Source: Stutzerimonas stutzeri (GTDB taxonomy: Bacteria > Pseudomonadota > Gammaproteobacteria > Pseudomonadales > Pseudomonadaceae). From it: a stretch of 64,000 bases of DNA. Location of the stretch: contig NZ_PPXG01000001.1 in assembly GCF_002909485.1 (NCBI RefSeq), positions 124,001 to 188,000 on the forward strand, in the 5' to 3' direction. Below, in pieces: positions 38,122 through 50,417 of the stretch (within the stretch, counting starts at the first letter, position 1; every line of letters starts with the position of its first letter). The position numbers and the translations under genes are program-made. Under the pieces are notes generated by a model. It made no database searches, was not told the origin of the DNA, and saw only the letters and a program-made list of their open reading frames with translations.

Positions 38122-38856
38122 TCAGGCGTCCATGTTTCCACCGGCCAGGGCGCACAGTCGGATGGAGTCGAGAATGCGCACTTCCTTGCCTTCAGCTTCC
38201 AGCAGACCACTGGCCTGACAGCGGGTAAAAACCCGGGAAACCGTTTCGACTGCTAGCCCCAGATAACTGCCGATTTCGTTGCGTGACATGGGCAGGCGGA
38301 ACTGATTGGCGGAGAAGCCGCGCGCGCTGAAGCGGGCTGACAGGTTGATCAGGAAGGTAGCGATGCGTTCATCGGCGGTTTTCTTCGAGAGCAACAGCAT
38401 CATTTGCTGATCATCGCGAATTTCGCGACTCATGATGCGCATCAGCTGACGTCGCAGCTGCGGTAGCAGAACGCTGAGTTCATCGAGGCGCTCGAAGGGG
38501 ATTTCGCAAACAGAGGTGGTTTCCAGCGCCTGTGCTGAAACCGGGTAGGTTTCGGTATCCATGCCGGAAAGGCCGACCATTTCGCTGGGCAGGTGAAAAC
38601 CGGTGATCTGTTCTTCTCCGGTATCGGTCACGCTGAACGTGCGCAGGGCGCCGGAGCGTATGGCGAATACGGAGCTGAATGTATCGCCTTGACGAAACAG
38701 CATTTCGCCCTTTTTCAAAGGACGGCCACGCTTGACGATGTCGTCGAGCGCGTCCATATCCTGCATATTAAGCGAAAGCGGAAGGCACAGGCCGGACAGG
38801 CTGCAATCCTTGCAATGAGCTTGCCGCTGCGTGCGGGTCTTGATCGACTCGGGCAT
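38122..38856 (-). CDS. anr: Anaerobic regulator Anr (FNR family; FnrA of P. stutzeri)
   Basis: A 244-aa oxygen-sensing transcription factor, the same length as P. aeruginosa Anr. The 4Fe-4S ligands are C15, C18 and C24 ([11 protein letters not shown]) plus C117 (TSVCEIPF). A cNMP-like sensor domain is followed by the helix-turn-helix [19 protein letters not shown], whose ETVSR recognises TTGAT-N4-ATCAA. In low oxygen it activates cbb3-2, hemN and denitrification genes and may repress cio. Two likely target sites occur in this window (40405 and 53589). ATG 38856 was preferred to 38889 on family length. Confidence 0.96.
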   Translation of the reverse strand: MPESIKTRTQRQAHCKDCSLSGLCLPLSLNMQDMDALDDIVKRGRPLKKGEMLFRQGDTFSSVFAIRSGALRTFSVTDTGEEQITGFHLPSEMVGLSGMDTETYPVSAQALETTSVCEIPFERLDELSVLLPQLRRQLMRIMSREIRDDQQMMLLLSKKTADERIATFLINLSARFSARGFSANQFRLPMSRNEIGSYLGLAVETVSRVFTRCQASGLLEAEGKEVRILDSIRLCALAGGNMDA

Positions 38857-38958
38857 GGGTGATCCTGAAAACCTTACGAGATGTCGCAAGATTAACTCAG
38901 GCAGCGGACTTAGGCCAATTGGTGCAAGAGTCGCAGGGTGTCGAACGGGTGGTCAGGT

Positions 38959-40344
38959 TCAGAAAACCTGGGAAACGCGCTGGGGCCGGTGCTCGGGCAG
39001 CAGGTAATGATCGAACTGCATGCACAGCGCACGAACCAGCAAGAGGCCCGCAGGCAATACGGCAATGCCGTCGTCACTCAGCTGGATGATGTCATCGCTG
39101 GCCATCTGCTCAAGTGCTGGCCAGGCTGACTGGAAGTATTCCTTGAAATCGATACCGAGGCTTCGCTCGATCTCCTTGAAGTGCAGCTCGAATTCACAGA
39201 TGAGGTTCTGGATCACCTGCCGCCGGATCCGGTCGTCTTCGTTGCAGCGCAGGCCTCGGGCAGTGGCGAGTTGCTTCTGATCCAGCGACTTCTGGTAGAG
39301 GTTGATGTCGCTGTGGTTCTGGCAATACAGATCGCCTATCTGGCTGATGGATGACATGCCAAGCCCGATGAGATCGCAATGTCCATGAGTGGTGTAGCCC
39401 TGAAAATTCCGGGTAAGGGTGCCGTCTTCCTGGGCCATTGCCAGTTCATCATCGGGCAGGGCGAAATGGTCCATGCCGATATAGCGGTAACCGGATTGCG
39501 TCAGCCCTTCCACGCCGTTCTGCAGCATCGCCAGCTTGTCGGCTTCGCAAGGAAGGTCCGCTGCGTTGATTCGGCGCTGTCCCTGGAAGCGTTCGGGACT
39601 ATGGGTATAGCTGAATAGCGATACGCGATCCGGCTGCATGGCGACAACGTTCTTCACGGTTTGCGCAAAACGCTCGGGTGTCTGCAGCGGCAGGCCATAG
39701 AGAAGATCGATGTTGATCGAGTGATATTGCAGGGTTCGCGCCGCCTCGATGATGGTTTCGGTCTGCTCCAGTGTCTGCATGCGATTGATCGCGCGTTGAA
39801 CCTCGGGATTCAGGGCCTGCACGCCGATACTGATGCGGTTGAAGCCCAGCTCGCGAAGTAGGCCCATCGTTGACCAGTCGGCTTCGCGCGGATCGATTTC
39901 GATGCTGAAATCGCCGTGGTCGTCGTCCTGCAGATTGAAGTGCTTGCGCAGGTGCGCCATCAGGTGGCGCAGTTCGTCATGGCTGAGAAAGGTGGGGGTG
40001 CCACCGCCAAAGTGCAGCTGCTCGACGACCTGGTCAGGCCCGATATGGCAGGCGATCATCTCGATCTCCTTTTCCAGGCGTTCCAGATAAGGCAGCGTGC
40101 AACCGCGATCCTTGGTAATGACCCTGTTGCGCACACAGTAGTGACAGGCGTTTGCACAAAACGGCAGGTGAACGTACAGCGAAAGCGGGCGATTGGCCTG
40201 CCGGCTGCTGCGCAATGCATGCAGGAGATCGAAGGAGCCGACCTTGTCATTGAACTGAAGGGCAGTCGGATACGAGGTATAGCGCGGGCCGGTCTGATCG
40301 TAACGACGGATCAGGTCGGTATTCCAGCGAATGACGTCGAGCAT
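38959..40344 (-). CDS. hemN: HemN-like radical SAM protein (fourth signature Cys replaced)
   Basis: A 461-aa protein aligned over its full length with oxygen-independent coproporphyrinogen III oxidase, which makes protoporphyrinogen IX without oxygen: RYTSYPTALQF, HFGGGTPTFL, YIGMDHFALPDDELA, RNFQGYTTHGHCDLIGLG. The radical SAM cysteines are C63, C67 and C70 (PFCANACHYC). HemN proper has CX3CX2CXC; here residue 72 is Arg (codon CGC at 40129-40131). GVQD is GVQA (Ala177) and YAHLP is YTHSP (246-250). It may therefore be an altered paralogue or a defective HemN. A strong Anr-type promoter precedes it. ATG 40344 gives the normal start MLDVIRW. Confidence 0.82.
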   Translation of the reverse strand: MLDVIRWNTDLIRRYDQTGPRYTSYPTALQFNDKVGSFDLLHALRSSRQANRPLSLYVHLPFCANACHYCVRNRVITKDRGCTLPYLERLEKEIEMIACHIGPDQVVEQLHFGGGTPTFLSHDELRHLMAHLRKHFNLQDDDHGDFSIEIDPREADWSTMGLLRELGFNRISIGVQALNPEVQRAINRMQTLEQTETIIEAARTLQYHSINIDLLYGLPLQTPERFAQTVKNVVAMQPDRVSLFSYTHSPERFQGQRRINAADLPCEADKLAMLQNGVEGLTQSGYRYIGMDHFALPDDELAMAQEDGTLTRNFQGYTTHGHCDLIGLGMSSISQIGDLYCQNHSDINLYQKSLDQKQLATARGLRCNEDDRIRRQVIQNLICEFELHFKEIERSLGIDFKEYFQSAWPALEQMASDDIIQLSDDGIAVLPAGLLLVRALCMQFDHYLLPEHRPQRVSQVF

Positions 40345-40376
40345 CGTGCGTTCTCGGATTGACTGCAGTGGGCGGG

Positions 40377-40418
40377 ATTCTAGGGGGGGCACACAGGTAC
40401 AGACTTGACCTGCATCAA
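40377..40418 (-). promoter_or_regulatory. Anr-dependent class II promoter of the hemN-like gene
   Basis: An Anr/FNR box TTGATGCAGGTCAA (minus strand, 40418-40405) is followed by TAGAAT (40382-40377) as -10. If transcription starts near 40370, the box is centred at about -41.5, the standard position for FNR class II activation. The gene starts 26 bp further on. Confidence 0.8.
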
Positions 40419-40547
40419 GCCAGCCCGGAGGCCGCCTGGCGCCTTGAGACGAGCGGTATGATGGGTGGAGATTTATTGGCGTGTCTGTGGTCGGATTGTC
40501 AAACTGTGGTCAGTCACTGAATTGTTCGTTTTATAAGGAGTAAGCCA

Positions 40548-41384
40548 ATGCAAGGTCGCCAGCAGCAGATCGCTGTCGCACTCAATGTGTGCCCGCCTTT
40601 TGAGGGGCCCGAGGCCGTTCAGGCTGAAATCGACCGGCGGGTGGCTTTTATCCAGGGCTGCTTGCGTGAATCCGGATTGAAGACCCTGGTGCTGGGTATC
40701 AGTGGCGGGGTCGATTCGACCACGGCAGGGATGCTTGCTCAGCGCGCGGTCGAGGGGATGCGTGCCGCGGGCGAAGGCGACGATTATCGATTCATCGCGG
40801 TGCGTCTGCCTTACCAGGTGCAGCACGATGAAGATGAAGCGCAGCTGGCAGTGGATACCATCAGCCCGGATGAGTGTCATACGGTCAATATCGGCGCGGC
40901 GGTCCTGGGGCTTTCCCGGGCGACCGAGGCGCTGGAGCCGCTGGCGGACAGCTCGCGTGACTTCGTGCTGGGTAATACCAAGGCGCGGATGCGCATGGTG
41001 GCGCAGTACACCATCGCCAATGCGCGTCAGGGCCTGGTTATTGGCACCGACCATGCTGCCGAGGCGGTGATGGGCTTTTTCACCAAGTTCGGTGACGGCG
41101 CCTGCGACCTGACGCCGTTGGCAGGGTTGGTCAAGGGCCAGGTCCGTGAGATCGCCGCTGCACTGGGTGCTCCGCAGCAACTGGTACACAAGGTGCCTAC
41201 TGCTGATCTGGAAGAACTCGAGCCGGGTAAGCCGGATGAGGTTGCCCATGGCGTGACCTATCAGGACATCGACGCCTTCCTGCAAGGTTTCGAGGTGTCG
41301 GACGAGGTCGCACGGATCATCATCGATACCTACGACAAGTCACAGCACAAGCGGGAATTGCCTAAAGAACCGCCAAGGCGGTAA
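40548..41384 (+). CDS. nadE: NH3-dependent NAD+ synthetase
   Basis: A 278-aa enzyme that amidates nicotinic acid adenine dinucleotide to NAD+. The ATP-pyrophosphatase loop is [13 protein letters not shown], with GNTKARMRM and [23 protein letters not shown] farther on, all typical of the ammonia-using NadE without a glutaminase domain. AAGGAG lies 9 nt before ATG 40548. It is divergent from the hemN-like gene and convergent with the TauE/SafE-like gene. Confidence 0.96.
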   Translation: MQGRQQQIAVALNVCPPFEGPEAVQAEIDRRVAFIQGCLRESGLKTLVLGISGGVDSTTAGMLAQRAVEGMRAAGEGDDYRFIAVRLPYQVQHDEDEAQLAVDTISPDECHTVNIGAAVLGLSRATEALEPLADSSRDFVLGNTKARMRMVAQYTIANARQGLVIGTDHAAEAVMGFFTKFGDGACDLTPLAGLVKGQVREIAAALGAPQQLVHKVPTADLEELEPGKPDEVAHGVTYQDIDAFLQGFEVSDEVARIIIDTYDKSQHKRELPKEPPRR

Positions 41385-41450
41385 AGCAGACGTTGGGTCG
41401 CGCTTCATCCACCCGACTAGCGAGCCTGGATACCGCAACCCCTCTGGCTT

Positions 41451-42134
41451 TCAATGCCCCATCAGCCACTGCTGGTGGGGGCCGGGTAGAGTCCAGAGGC
41501 CGAAGAGAATGACCATGATGCCGCCGGCCATGCGTACACCGCGCTTGCGCAGCAGTGCGGTCATGCGCTCGGCGGCCAGGCCGGTGGCCAGCAGGACCGG
41601 CCAGGTACCGATACCGAAGGCCAGCATCAGCAGGGCGCTGTCGAGAGCGTCGCCCTGGCTCGCCGACCAGAGCAGGGTGCTGTAGACCAGCCCGCAGGGT
41701 AACCAGCCCCAGAGCGTGCCAAGGAACAGCGCTTGCGGCATGTTGCGCACTGGCATGAGGCGGCTGGCGACGGGTTGGATATGTCGCCACAGGCCGCGCC
41801 CCATGGTTTCGATGCGTGTCAGTCCGCTCCACCAGCCTGCCAGGTACAGCCCCATGGCGATCAGCAGCAGTGCCGCCACGACCCGCAGCGCCATCGCCGC
41901 CGGGCTTTTGGCAACGGCCCAGCCGGCAAGACCGACAAGCAGGCCTGCGGCTGCATAGCTCAGTACCCGGCCAAGGTTGTAGGCCACCAGCAGACGCAGG
42001 CGCTTGCCGCGTTGCTCGGCTGGAATGGCCATGGTCAGGGCGCCCATCAAACCGCCACACATGCCCAGGCAATGTCCCCCGCCGAGCAGGCCGAGGACAA
42101 AGGCGGACAGCAGCAGGGGCACTAGCTCAGTCAC
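41451..42134 (-). CDS. TauE/SafE-like (UreH-type) membrane protein of the cco maturation cluster
   Basis: A 227-aa protein with about six helices. It carries GGGHCLGMCGGLMGAL in helix 1 and LWGWLPCGLVYS in helix 4, a His/Cys/Met-rich pattern seen in DsbD/CcdA-like and UreH-like membrane proteins that handle metals or thiols. Start is GTG 42134, overlapping the ccoS end by 8 bp, which ties it to the ccoGHIS operon. In pseudomonads this gene regularly follows ccoS, so a role in copper supply or maturation of cbb3 oxidase is likely, but not proven. The label sulfite exporter is only a family name. Confidence 0.85.
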   Translation of the reverse strand: MTELVPLLLSAFVLGLLGGGHCLGMCGGLMGALTMAIPAEQRGKRLRLLVAYNLGRVLSYAAAGLLVGLAGWAVAKSPAAMALRVVAALLLIAMGLYLAGWWSGLTRIETMGRGLWRHIQPVASRLMPVRNMPQALFLGTLWGWLPCGLVYSTLLWSASQGDALDSALLMLAFGIGTWPVLLATGLAAERMTALLRKRGVRMAGGIMVILFGLWTLPGPHQQWLMGH

Positions 42135-42333
42135 GCTTGGGATTCTCCTCGTCGTTCTGCGCCGCCTGCTCGATGCCGGCCTGATGCTTCGGGTCTTCGT
42201 CGTCGAACAGAATACTGTGTGCCGGTCCGTCCAGGTCGTCGTACTGCCCCGTGTCAACGGCCCAGAAGAATACCCAGATGGCCAGCGCGACCAGAACAAT
42301 CGCGACGGGTATCAGAATGTAGAGTGCGGCCAT
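42127..42333 (-). CDS. ccoS: cbb3-type oxidase assembly protein CcoS
   Basis: A 68-aa protein with one N-terminal helix (ALYILIPVAIVLVALAIWVFFWAV) followed by DTGQYDDLDGPAHSILFDDE, the CcoS/FixS signature. It is needed for cofactor insertion in cbb3 oxidase. ATG 42333 was preferred to 42387 because it gives the usual MAALYIL start. It lies between ccoI and the TauE-like gene. Confidence 0.94.
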   Translation of the reverse strand: MAALYILIPVAIVLVALAIWVFFWAVDTGQYDDLDGPAHSILFDDEDPKHQAGIEQAAQNDEENPKRD

Positions 42334-42388
42334 GGGGCCTCCGGAAAATGCCGTGATGCAGGTGAAGGGGGGGCGGGTGTCGCTCATC

Positions 42389-44827
42389 CTACTTCAGGCT
42401 GCTGGTGTTCGGCGCGTCAGGCGTTTTTGGCAGTCGGGTCAGCCTCAGCGCGTTGAGCACCACGAGCAGAGAACTGGCCGACATGCCCAGCGCAGCCCAC
42501 AGTGGCGTCACCCAGCCAACGGCGGCGAACGGCAGGATCAAACCGTTGTAAAGGGTTGCCCAGCTCAGGTTTTCGATGATGATGCGGCGGCTGCGCCGTG
42601 CAACGTCGAAAGCCTGCGCCAGGCTACTGAGGCGATTGGATAGCAGCACCGCATCGGCACTGGTTTTTGCCAGGTCAGTGGCCGAACCCATGGCAACGCT
42701 GATATCAGCTGCAGCAAGTACCGGGACGTCATTGACACCATCACCGAGCATCAGCACCCGATGCCCCTGGGCCTGCAGTGCTTGCAGTCGGATGAGCTTC
42801 GCGGCGGGCGTCATACCGCCTTCGGCCTGATCGATACCCAGTTCGCGGGCAATCTGGCCGACCATGGGTGAACTATCGCCGGAGAGCAGAAGCGTCTGCC
42901 AGCCACGGGCACGGCAGGCCTCGAGCAGTGCGGGGGCATCATCACGAAGACGATCGTCCAGTACCAGCCAGGCCAGCGGCCCCTGTTCGTCACCCAGCAA
43001 CAGCCACTGACCTTGTTCGCCTGGAATGGCGGGGGTAGGTTGGGTGAAGCCTTCAGCGACGAAGCCGGGTTGGCCGATTCGCAGCTTACGGCCGTCGACG
43101 CTGCCATGAAGGCCCAGGCCCGGAACGGTCTCGACGGACTCGGCGGCTTGTGGTGCTCGGCCGAAAGCACGGGCTATGGGATGTTCGGAGCGATTTTCGA
43201 GGGCTGCTGCCAGCGCCAGGCAGGTATCGGCGTCGAGTGCGCCGAGCGGGTGCACGGCGCTGAGCGTCAGGCGGCCCTCGGTAAGGGTACCGGTCTTGTC
43301 GAACACTACCGTGTCGATCTGATTGAGGCCTTCCAGCACGTGGCCGCGGGTGAGCAGCAGGCCAAGCTTGTGCAGCGTGCCGGTAGCGGCGGTCAGGGCA
43401 GTCGGCGTGGCGAGCGAAAGGGCGCAGGGGCAGGTGGCGACCAACAGGGCTAACACTACCCAGAAAGCCCGCTGAGGATCGATCTGCCACCAGATGATGC
43501 CGACGACGGCTGCAGTCAGCAGCACCACCAGCAGGAACCATTGCGCGACACGGTCAGCCAGTTCGGCAAGACGCGGCTTGTCCGACTGGGCGCGTTCCAG
43601 CAGGCGGACGATGGCCGACAGGCGCGTATCGTCACCGAGCGCCTGCACCTGGATCGTCAGCGGGCCTTCAACGTTCAGAGTGCCGGCGGTGACCGAGTCG
43701 CCAACGTCCCGCGGTTGCGGCAGGTACTCGCCGGTCAGGACCGATTCGTCAACACTCGATTGACCACTGAGGATGCGGCCATCAGCCGGGACGAGAGCGC
43801 CCGGCTGCACCAGTATGCGATCACCCACACACAGCTCGCTAAGCAGGATACGAGCGGTTTGCTCCTCTTCGTCCAGTCTCAGGCAGGACGCTGGCAGCAG
43901 GTTGACCAGTTGCGCAGTGGCCGCCGCTGTACGCTCCCGTGCACGGCGCTCCAGATAGCGGCCGGTGAGCAGGAACAGCGCGAACATGCCTACTGCGTCG
44001 AAATACAGTTCGCCCTGGCCGGTCACGGTGGACCAGATGCCGGCAAGATAGGCGCCGCCGATGGCGAGTGAGACCGAGACGTCCATGGTCAGGTGGCGTG
44101 TGCGCAGATCGCGCAGGGCACCCTTGAAGAAATCGGTACAGCAATAGAAGACGATGGGCGTGGTAAGCAGCAGCGCGGTCCAGCGCAAGGTGACGAAGAA
44201 ACTTTCTGAAAGATCCAGGTTGAACTCGGGCCAGGTGGCCATGGTCGCCATCATCACCTGCATCCAGAGCAGTCCTGTTACACCAATCTGGCGCAGGCTG
44301 CGGCGGTTTTCGCTGGCCAGTCGCTCCGAGACCTGGTCGGCCTGATAGGGATGCGCGGCGTAGCCGATGCGGCGAAGCTCGGCGAGTAACTCGCTGAGCG
44401 GCAAGCGGCTGTCGCTCCAGCGCACCTGCAGACGGTGATTGGACAGATTCAGACTGGCCTCGGCGATGCCGTCGAGGCCGAGCAGATGCCGCTCGATCAG
44501 CCAGCCGCAGGCAGCACAACTGATGCCTTCGATCATCAGCGCGGTACTGGCGAGATCACCCTCATGCTGTACGAAGGGTTGCTGGACGTCCTCGCGGTCG
44601 TACAGCGCCAGCTCATCGGACAGAGCCTGAGGAAGTGCGCCGGGGTTGGTCGAAGCCTCGCTGCGGTGCAGGTAGTAGCTTTCCAGACCGGCACTGACGA
44701 TGGCCTCGGCTACCGCCTGGCAACCGGGACAGCACATCGCCCGCGTCTCGTCGAGTACGCGGGCGTGCCAGGTGCTGCCGGCGGGAACCGGCAGGCCACA
44801 GTGATAGCAGGGGAGAGGACTTGCCAT
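42389..44827 (-). CDS. ccoI: Copper-exporting P-type ATPase CcoI (FixI)
   Basis: An 812-aa P1B-type ATPase that moves copper to the periplasm for cbb3 assembly. The N-terminus has a Cys-rich module ([17 protein letters not shown]), then an HMA domain with ISCAACGW. Eight helices include the metal-binding [14 protein letters not shown]. The phosphorylation site is [11 protein letters not shown], and [21 protein letters not shown] marks the hinge. The N-terminal Cys module is typical of the CcoI/FixI subgroup as opposed to CopA. It lies in the ccoG-H-I-S order, 8 bp after ccoH. Confidence 0.96.
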   Translation of the reverse strand: MASPLPCYHCGLPVPAGSTWHARVLDETRAMCCPGCQAVAEAIVSAGLESYYLHRSEASTNPGALPQALSDELALYDREDVQQPFVQHEGDLASTALMIEGISCAACGWLIERHLLGLDGIAEASLNLSNHRLQVRWSDSRLPLSELLAELRRIGYAAHPYQADQVSERLASENRRSLRQIGVTGLLWMQVMMATMATWPEFNLDLSESFFVTLRWTALLLTTPIVFYCCTDFFKGALRDLRTRHLTMDVSVSLAIGGAYLAGIWSTVTGQGELYFDAVGMFALFLLTGRYLERRARERTAAATAQLVNLLPASCLRLDEEEQTARILLSELCVGDRILVQPGALVPADGRILSGQSSVDESVLTGEYLPQPRDVGDSVTAGTLNVEGPLTIQVQALGDDTRLSAIVRLLERAQSDKPRLAELADRVAQWFLLVVLLTAAVVGIIWWQIDPQRAFWVVLALLVATCPCALSLATPTALTAATGTLHKLGLLLTRGHVLEGLNQIDTVVFDKTGTLTEGRLTLSAVHPLGALDADTCLALAAALENRSEHPIARAFGRAPQAAESVETVPGLGLHGSVDGRKLRIGQPGFVAEGFTQPTPAIPGEQGQWLLLGDEQGPLAWLVLDDRLRDDAPALLEACRARGWQTLLLSGDSSPMVGQIARELGIDQAEGGMTPAAKLIRLQALQAQGHRVLMLGDGVNDVPVLAAADISVAMGSATDLAKTSADAVLLSNRLSSLAQAFDVARRSRRIIIENLSWATLYNGLILPFAAVGWVTPLWAALGMSASSLLVVLNALRLTRLPKTPDAPNTSSLK

Positions 44828-44835
44828 CGAATCGA

Positions 44836-45339
44836 TCAGTGGTTCAGTTGGTAGGTCTGGCCGCTGCTGATTTCCATTTCCTCGAACAGGCGCCAGTCCT
44901 GCTCGCCTTCACGACCGATCAGCTCGATAAAGCGCCGACCCGTGACGGAATCCTGCATTTGCCCCTGGTACAGGCCTTCACCTTGGGGTTGCAGGATGAT
45001 GCGGCGATCACGCTCGGGTTGTGTCGGCGAGAGCAGGTTGAGCACCAGTTGCGGCGGATGGCTGTTGCCGCTGAGCTGCAGCTCGGCCAGCCCGCGCTCG
45101 TCGTTGAGCTTCAGTTGCGCCTGAACCTGCAGGCGCTCGGCGAGTTTCTCGCGTTCCAGCGACTGGTTGATGCCCTTGCCGGCATCGTAGTAGTTGTCCG
45201 ATACCAGGGTGTCGGCCGTGCGGATGGAAATGACCAGCAGCGAGGTGCCGAGCACCACCGCCAACGCCAGGATGCCGATGACGAACCAGGCCCAGAACTG
45301 GGTGTACCAACGGGTTTTTACGTTATCAGAAGCGCTCAT
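44836..45339 (-). CDS. ccoH: cbb3 oxidase accessory protein CcoH (FixH)
   Basis: A 167-aa protein with one N-terminal helix ([20 protein letters not shown]) and a periplasmic FixH domain containing [20 protein letters not shown], the family hallmark. CcoH interacts with CcoN/CcoP and supports assembly or stability of the oxidase. It starts 11 bp after ccoG. Confidence 0.94.
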   Translation of the reverse strand: MSASDNVKTRWYTQFWAWFVIGILALAVVLGTSLLVISIRTADTLVSDNYYDAGKGINQSLEREKLAERLQVQAQLKLNDERGLAELQLSGNSHPPQLVLNLLSPTQPERDRRIILQPQGEGLYQGQMQDSVTGRRFIELIGREGEQDWRLFEEMEISSGQTYQLNH

Positions 45340-45350
45340 GGACTACCTGT

Positions 45351-46763
45351 TCAGCGGATGCTCGGGCCGATGAAACGGCTCTCTGCATCGTCTTTGATTG
45401 AAGAATCGTTAGCCGACCGGATATGGAAGACGATGTCGTTGGTGCTGGAGGGCAGCTTTTCTGGCGCGATGGACAGTTCCACCGGGATGGTGATCAGTTC
45501 GCCGGCTGCCGAGTGGATTTCGTTGCGGCCTTCATAACGCAGGCCATCGATACCACTGGCCTCGATGATGTAGGTCTGTTCGCTCTGAGACTTGTTCATG
45601 ACCTTCAGGGTATAGACGTTCTCCACCATGCCCTGCTCGTTCTCGCGGTACAGCACGCGGTCCTTGAGAACGTCGAGCTTGACCAGCGAACGGTCGGCCA
45701 CGGCGTACGCGAACAACCCCATCATGGCCAGCAGCGCAACGGCATAACCGATCAGACGGGGCCGCATCAGGTGGGTCTTCTGACCAGACAGGTTGTGCTC
45801 GGTGGTGTAGCTGATCAGCCCGCGCGGGTAGTTCATCTTGTCCATGATGGTGTCGCAGGCGTCGATACAGGCGGCGCAGCCGATGCACTCCACCTGCAGG
45901 CCGTCACGGATGTCGATGCCGGTCGGGCAGACTTGCACGCACATGGTGCAGTCGATGCAGTCACCCAGGCCCATGGCCTTGTAGTCCGCATCCTTTTTGC
46001 GTGGGCCGCGCTTCTCGCCACGGCGCGGGTCATAGGAAACGATCAGGGTGTCTTTGTCGAACATCACGCTCTGGAAGCGCGCGTAGGGGCACATGTAGAT
46101 GCACACCTGTTCACGCAGGTAGCCGGCGTTGCCATAGGTGGCCAGCGTGAAGAAGCCTACCCAGAACAGCGCCCAACCTCCGACTTGCAGGGTGAACAGG
46201 TCAGGTACCAGTTCGCGGATCGGAGTGAAATAGCCGACGAAGGTGATGCCGATGGCCAGGGATACGCCTAGCCAGATTGTGTGCTTGGCCAGTTTGCGAC
46301 CGAACTTGTTGGCGCTCATGGGCGCCTTGTCCAGCTTCATGCGCTGGTTGCGATCACCTTCGGTGACCTTTTCCGCCCACATGAAAACCCAGGTGAAAAC
46401 GCTTTGCGGGCAGGTGTAGCCGCACCAGACACGCCCGGCGAAGACGGTAATGAAGAACAGGCCGAAGGCACAGATGATCAGCAGCGCCGACAGCAGGATG
46501 AAGTCCTGCGGCCAGAAGGTGGCGCCGAAGATGTAGAACTTGCGCTCGGGCAGGTCCCACCAGACCGCCTGACGACCATTCCAGTTCAGCCAGGCAGTAC
46601 CAAAATAGAGGATGAACAGCAGGCCGCCGCCTACAAGACGCAGATTGCGGAAAAGACCGGTGAACGAGCGGGTATAGATTTTTTCACGAGCAGCGTAGAG
46701 GTCTGTTGAAGCCTGGACCTTGTTCGGGGGGGTTACATCATGAACGGGGATTTGCTCAGTCAT
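45351..46763 (-). CDS. ccoG: cbb3 oxidase maturation ferredoxin-like protein CcoG (FixG)
   Basis: A 470-aa membrane protein. The membrane part contains AGRVWCGYTCPQSVFTWVFM. Two 4Fe-4S motifs follow: CIDCTMCVQVCP and CIGCAACIDACD. The C-terminal 120 residues form the Ig-like FixG_C domain. CcoG has been shown to reduce Cu(II) for CcoI-dependent copper delivery to cbb3 oxidase. It is the first gene of the ccoGHIS run and follows ccoP-1 by 137 bp. Confidence 0.96.
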   Translation of the reverse strand: MTEQIPVHDVTPPNKVQASTDLYAAREKIYTRSFTGLFRNLRLVGGGLLFILYFGTAWLNWNGRQAVWWDLPERKFYIFGATFWPQDFILLSALLIICAFGLFFITVFAGRVWCGYTCPQSVFTWVFMWAEKVTEGDRNQRMKLDKAPMSANKFGRKLAKHTIWLGVSLAIGITFVGYFTPIRELVPDLFTLQVGGWALFWVGFFTLATYGNAGYLREQVCIYMCPYARFQSVMFDKDTLIVSYDPRRGEKRGPRKKDADYKAMGLGDCIDCTMCVQVCPTGIDIRDGLQVECIGCAACIDACDTIMDKMNYPRGLISYTTEHNLSGQKTHLMRPRLIGYAVALLAMMGLFAYAVADRSLVKLDVLKDRVLYRENEQGMVENVYTLKVMNKSQSEQTYIIEASGIDGLRYEGRNEIHSAAGELITIPVELSIAPEKLPSSTNDIVFHIRSANDSSIKDDAESRFIGPSIR

Positions 46764-46792
46764 CGAATGCGTACCACGGCGGAGGGTGAGTG

Positions 46793-46818
46793 TCCCGGTC
46801 GGTACATGCCGACCGGGA
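46793..46818. other. Perfect 10-bp hairpin between ccoP-1 and ccoG
   Basis: TCCCGGTCGG, a 6-nt loop and CCGACCGGGA. A T-run (ATTTTT) follows on the plus strand only, opposite to the flanking genes, so for cco mRNA it is a stable hairpin at the ccoP-1 3' end rather than a full terminator. A second imperfect stem (GGTCGGG/CCCGACC) lies closer to the ccoP-1 stop. Confidence 0.6.
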
Positions 46819-46900
46819 TCATTTTTCTGTCCAGCTGCGAATGGTACGCCCGGAGTATAGAGGTCGGGTGCGACAGGACGTCACCCCCGACCTCGAACGA

Positions 46901-47818
46901 TCACTTCTCCGGTTGTTGCGAGAGGCTGTACACATAAGCTGCCAGCAGGTGCACCTTGTCATTGCCAAGAATTTCTTCCTGGGCAGGCATGCGACCGTTA
47001 CGGCCGTAGCGCAGGGTCTGCTGTATCTGGCCGAAACTTGAACCGTAAAGCCAGACGTTGTCCGTAAGATCCGGCGCGCCCATTGCCTGGGTGCCTTTGC
47101 CTTCAGGACCATGACAGGCTACACAGGTGCTGGCGAAGATCTTTTGACCCTGCTCAATGTCGATGTTGATACCCTCCGGCGTATTGCGCCCGGACAGGCT
47201 GAGCACGTAGCCGGTGACGTTGCGAATGCCATCTTCGCCAATCACGTTCAGCCAGCCTGGCATTGCAGCCTGTCGACCGGCCAGAATGCTGGTCTTGATG
47301 GTTTCGGGCTCGCCGCCCCACAGCCATTCGTTGTCGGTGAGGTTGGGGAAGCCGTAGGCGCCCTTGGCATCCGAACCGTGGCAGACCGAACAGTTGGACG
47401 CAAACAGACGACCGCCCATTTTCAGGGCCTGCGGATCCTTGGCGACTTCTTCAACCGGCATGGAGGCGAACTTGGCATAGAGCGGGCCGTACTGCTCGTT
47501 GGCGCGGTCCATCTCGCGTTGCCATTCCTTGACCTGGGTCCAGCCACCTTCGTAGCCGGGCAGGATGCCTTTCCAATTGCCCAGTCCCGGATAGAGGACC
47601 AGATAGCCGAGGGCGAATATCACGGTGCCGACGAACAGCATGAACCACCAGCGCGGCAGCGGATTGTCGTATTCCTCGATGCCATCATAGGAATGGCCGA
47701 CGGTTTCTTCGGTGCTTTCGTGGCGTTGTCCCTTGCGAGTTGCCAGTAGCAGCCATACCAGCGCGGCAATGGTGCCCAGGCTCAGTAGGGTGATGTACCA
47801 ACTCCAAAACGAGGTCAT
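46901..47818 (-). CDS. ccoP: cbb3-type cytochrome c oxidase subunit III (diheme), copy 1
   Basis: A 305-aa membrane-anchored diheme cytochrome c that passes electrons to CcoO and CcoN. An N-terminal helix pair ([22 protein letters not shown] and a second near 55-80) is followed by two heme c sites, CSVCH and [20 protein letters not shown] is the FixP_N signature. It starts directly after the ccoQ stop, so the two are coupled. Copy 2 lies at 50418-51353 and differs mainly between and after the heme sites. Confidence 0.96.
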   Translation of the reverse strand: MTSFWSWYITLLSLGTIAALVWLLLATRKGQRHESTEETVGHSYDGIEEYDNPLPRWWFMLFVGTVIFALGYLVLYPGLGNWKGILPGYEGGWTQVKEWQREMDRANEQYGPLYAKFASMPVEEVAKDPQALKMGGRLFASNCSVCHGSDAKGAYGFPNLTDNEWLWGGEPETIKTSILAGRQAAMPGWLNVIGEDGIRNVTGYVLSLSGRNTPEGINIDIEQGQKIFASTCVACHGPEGKGTQAMGAPDLTDNVWLYGSSFGQIQQTLRYGRNGRMPAQEEILGNDKVHLLAAYVYSLSQQPEK

Positions 47819-48001
47819 TTATTTCTTACTCCTGGACGCTTCTTCATCACGCTTCTTGGCGTCGGGCTCGTCTGCGAAGGGCAGGTTGGCGGCTTCATCG
47901 AAGCTGTTCTTGCGTTTGCTGCTGTAAGCCCAGAGCACGACGCCAATGAAGGCGACGACGACTAAAATAGTGCCCAGACCGCGAAGAGTCCCGATATCCA
48001 T
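47819..48001 (-). CDS. ccoQ: cbb3-type oxidase subunit CcoQ, copy 1
   Basis: A 60-aa protein with one helix (GLGTILVVVAFIGVVLWAYS) and a charged tail SKRKNSFDEAANLPFAD, the CcoQ/FixQ pattern. It stabilises the cbb3 complex. It lies between ccoO and ccoP, 6 bp after ccoO. The second cco operon has no such gene. Confidence 0.95.
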   Translation of the reverse strand: MDIGTLRGLGTILVVVAFIGVVLWAYSSKRKNSFDEAANLPFADEPDAKKRDEEASRSKK

Positions 48002-48007
48002 GGTGCG

Positions 48008-50381
<2,374 letters not shown>

Positions 50382-50410
50382 AACAGGGCGGTATGGGGTA
50401 CCGCCCTGTT
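50382..50410 (-). terminator. Rho-independent terminator of ccoNOP-2
   Basis: AACAGGGCGGTA, a 5-nt loop and TACCGCCCTGTT form a perfect 12-bp stem 8 bp after the ccoP-2 stop, followed on the minus strand by TTTTC. It separates the two cco transcripts. Confidence 0.85.
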
Positions 50411-50417
50411 AGGGGTT

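Noticed and set aside
46793..46818. Rho-independent terminator for ccoP-1
   Set aside because: The T-run is on the wrong strand for the cco transcript; kept only as a hairpin.
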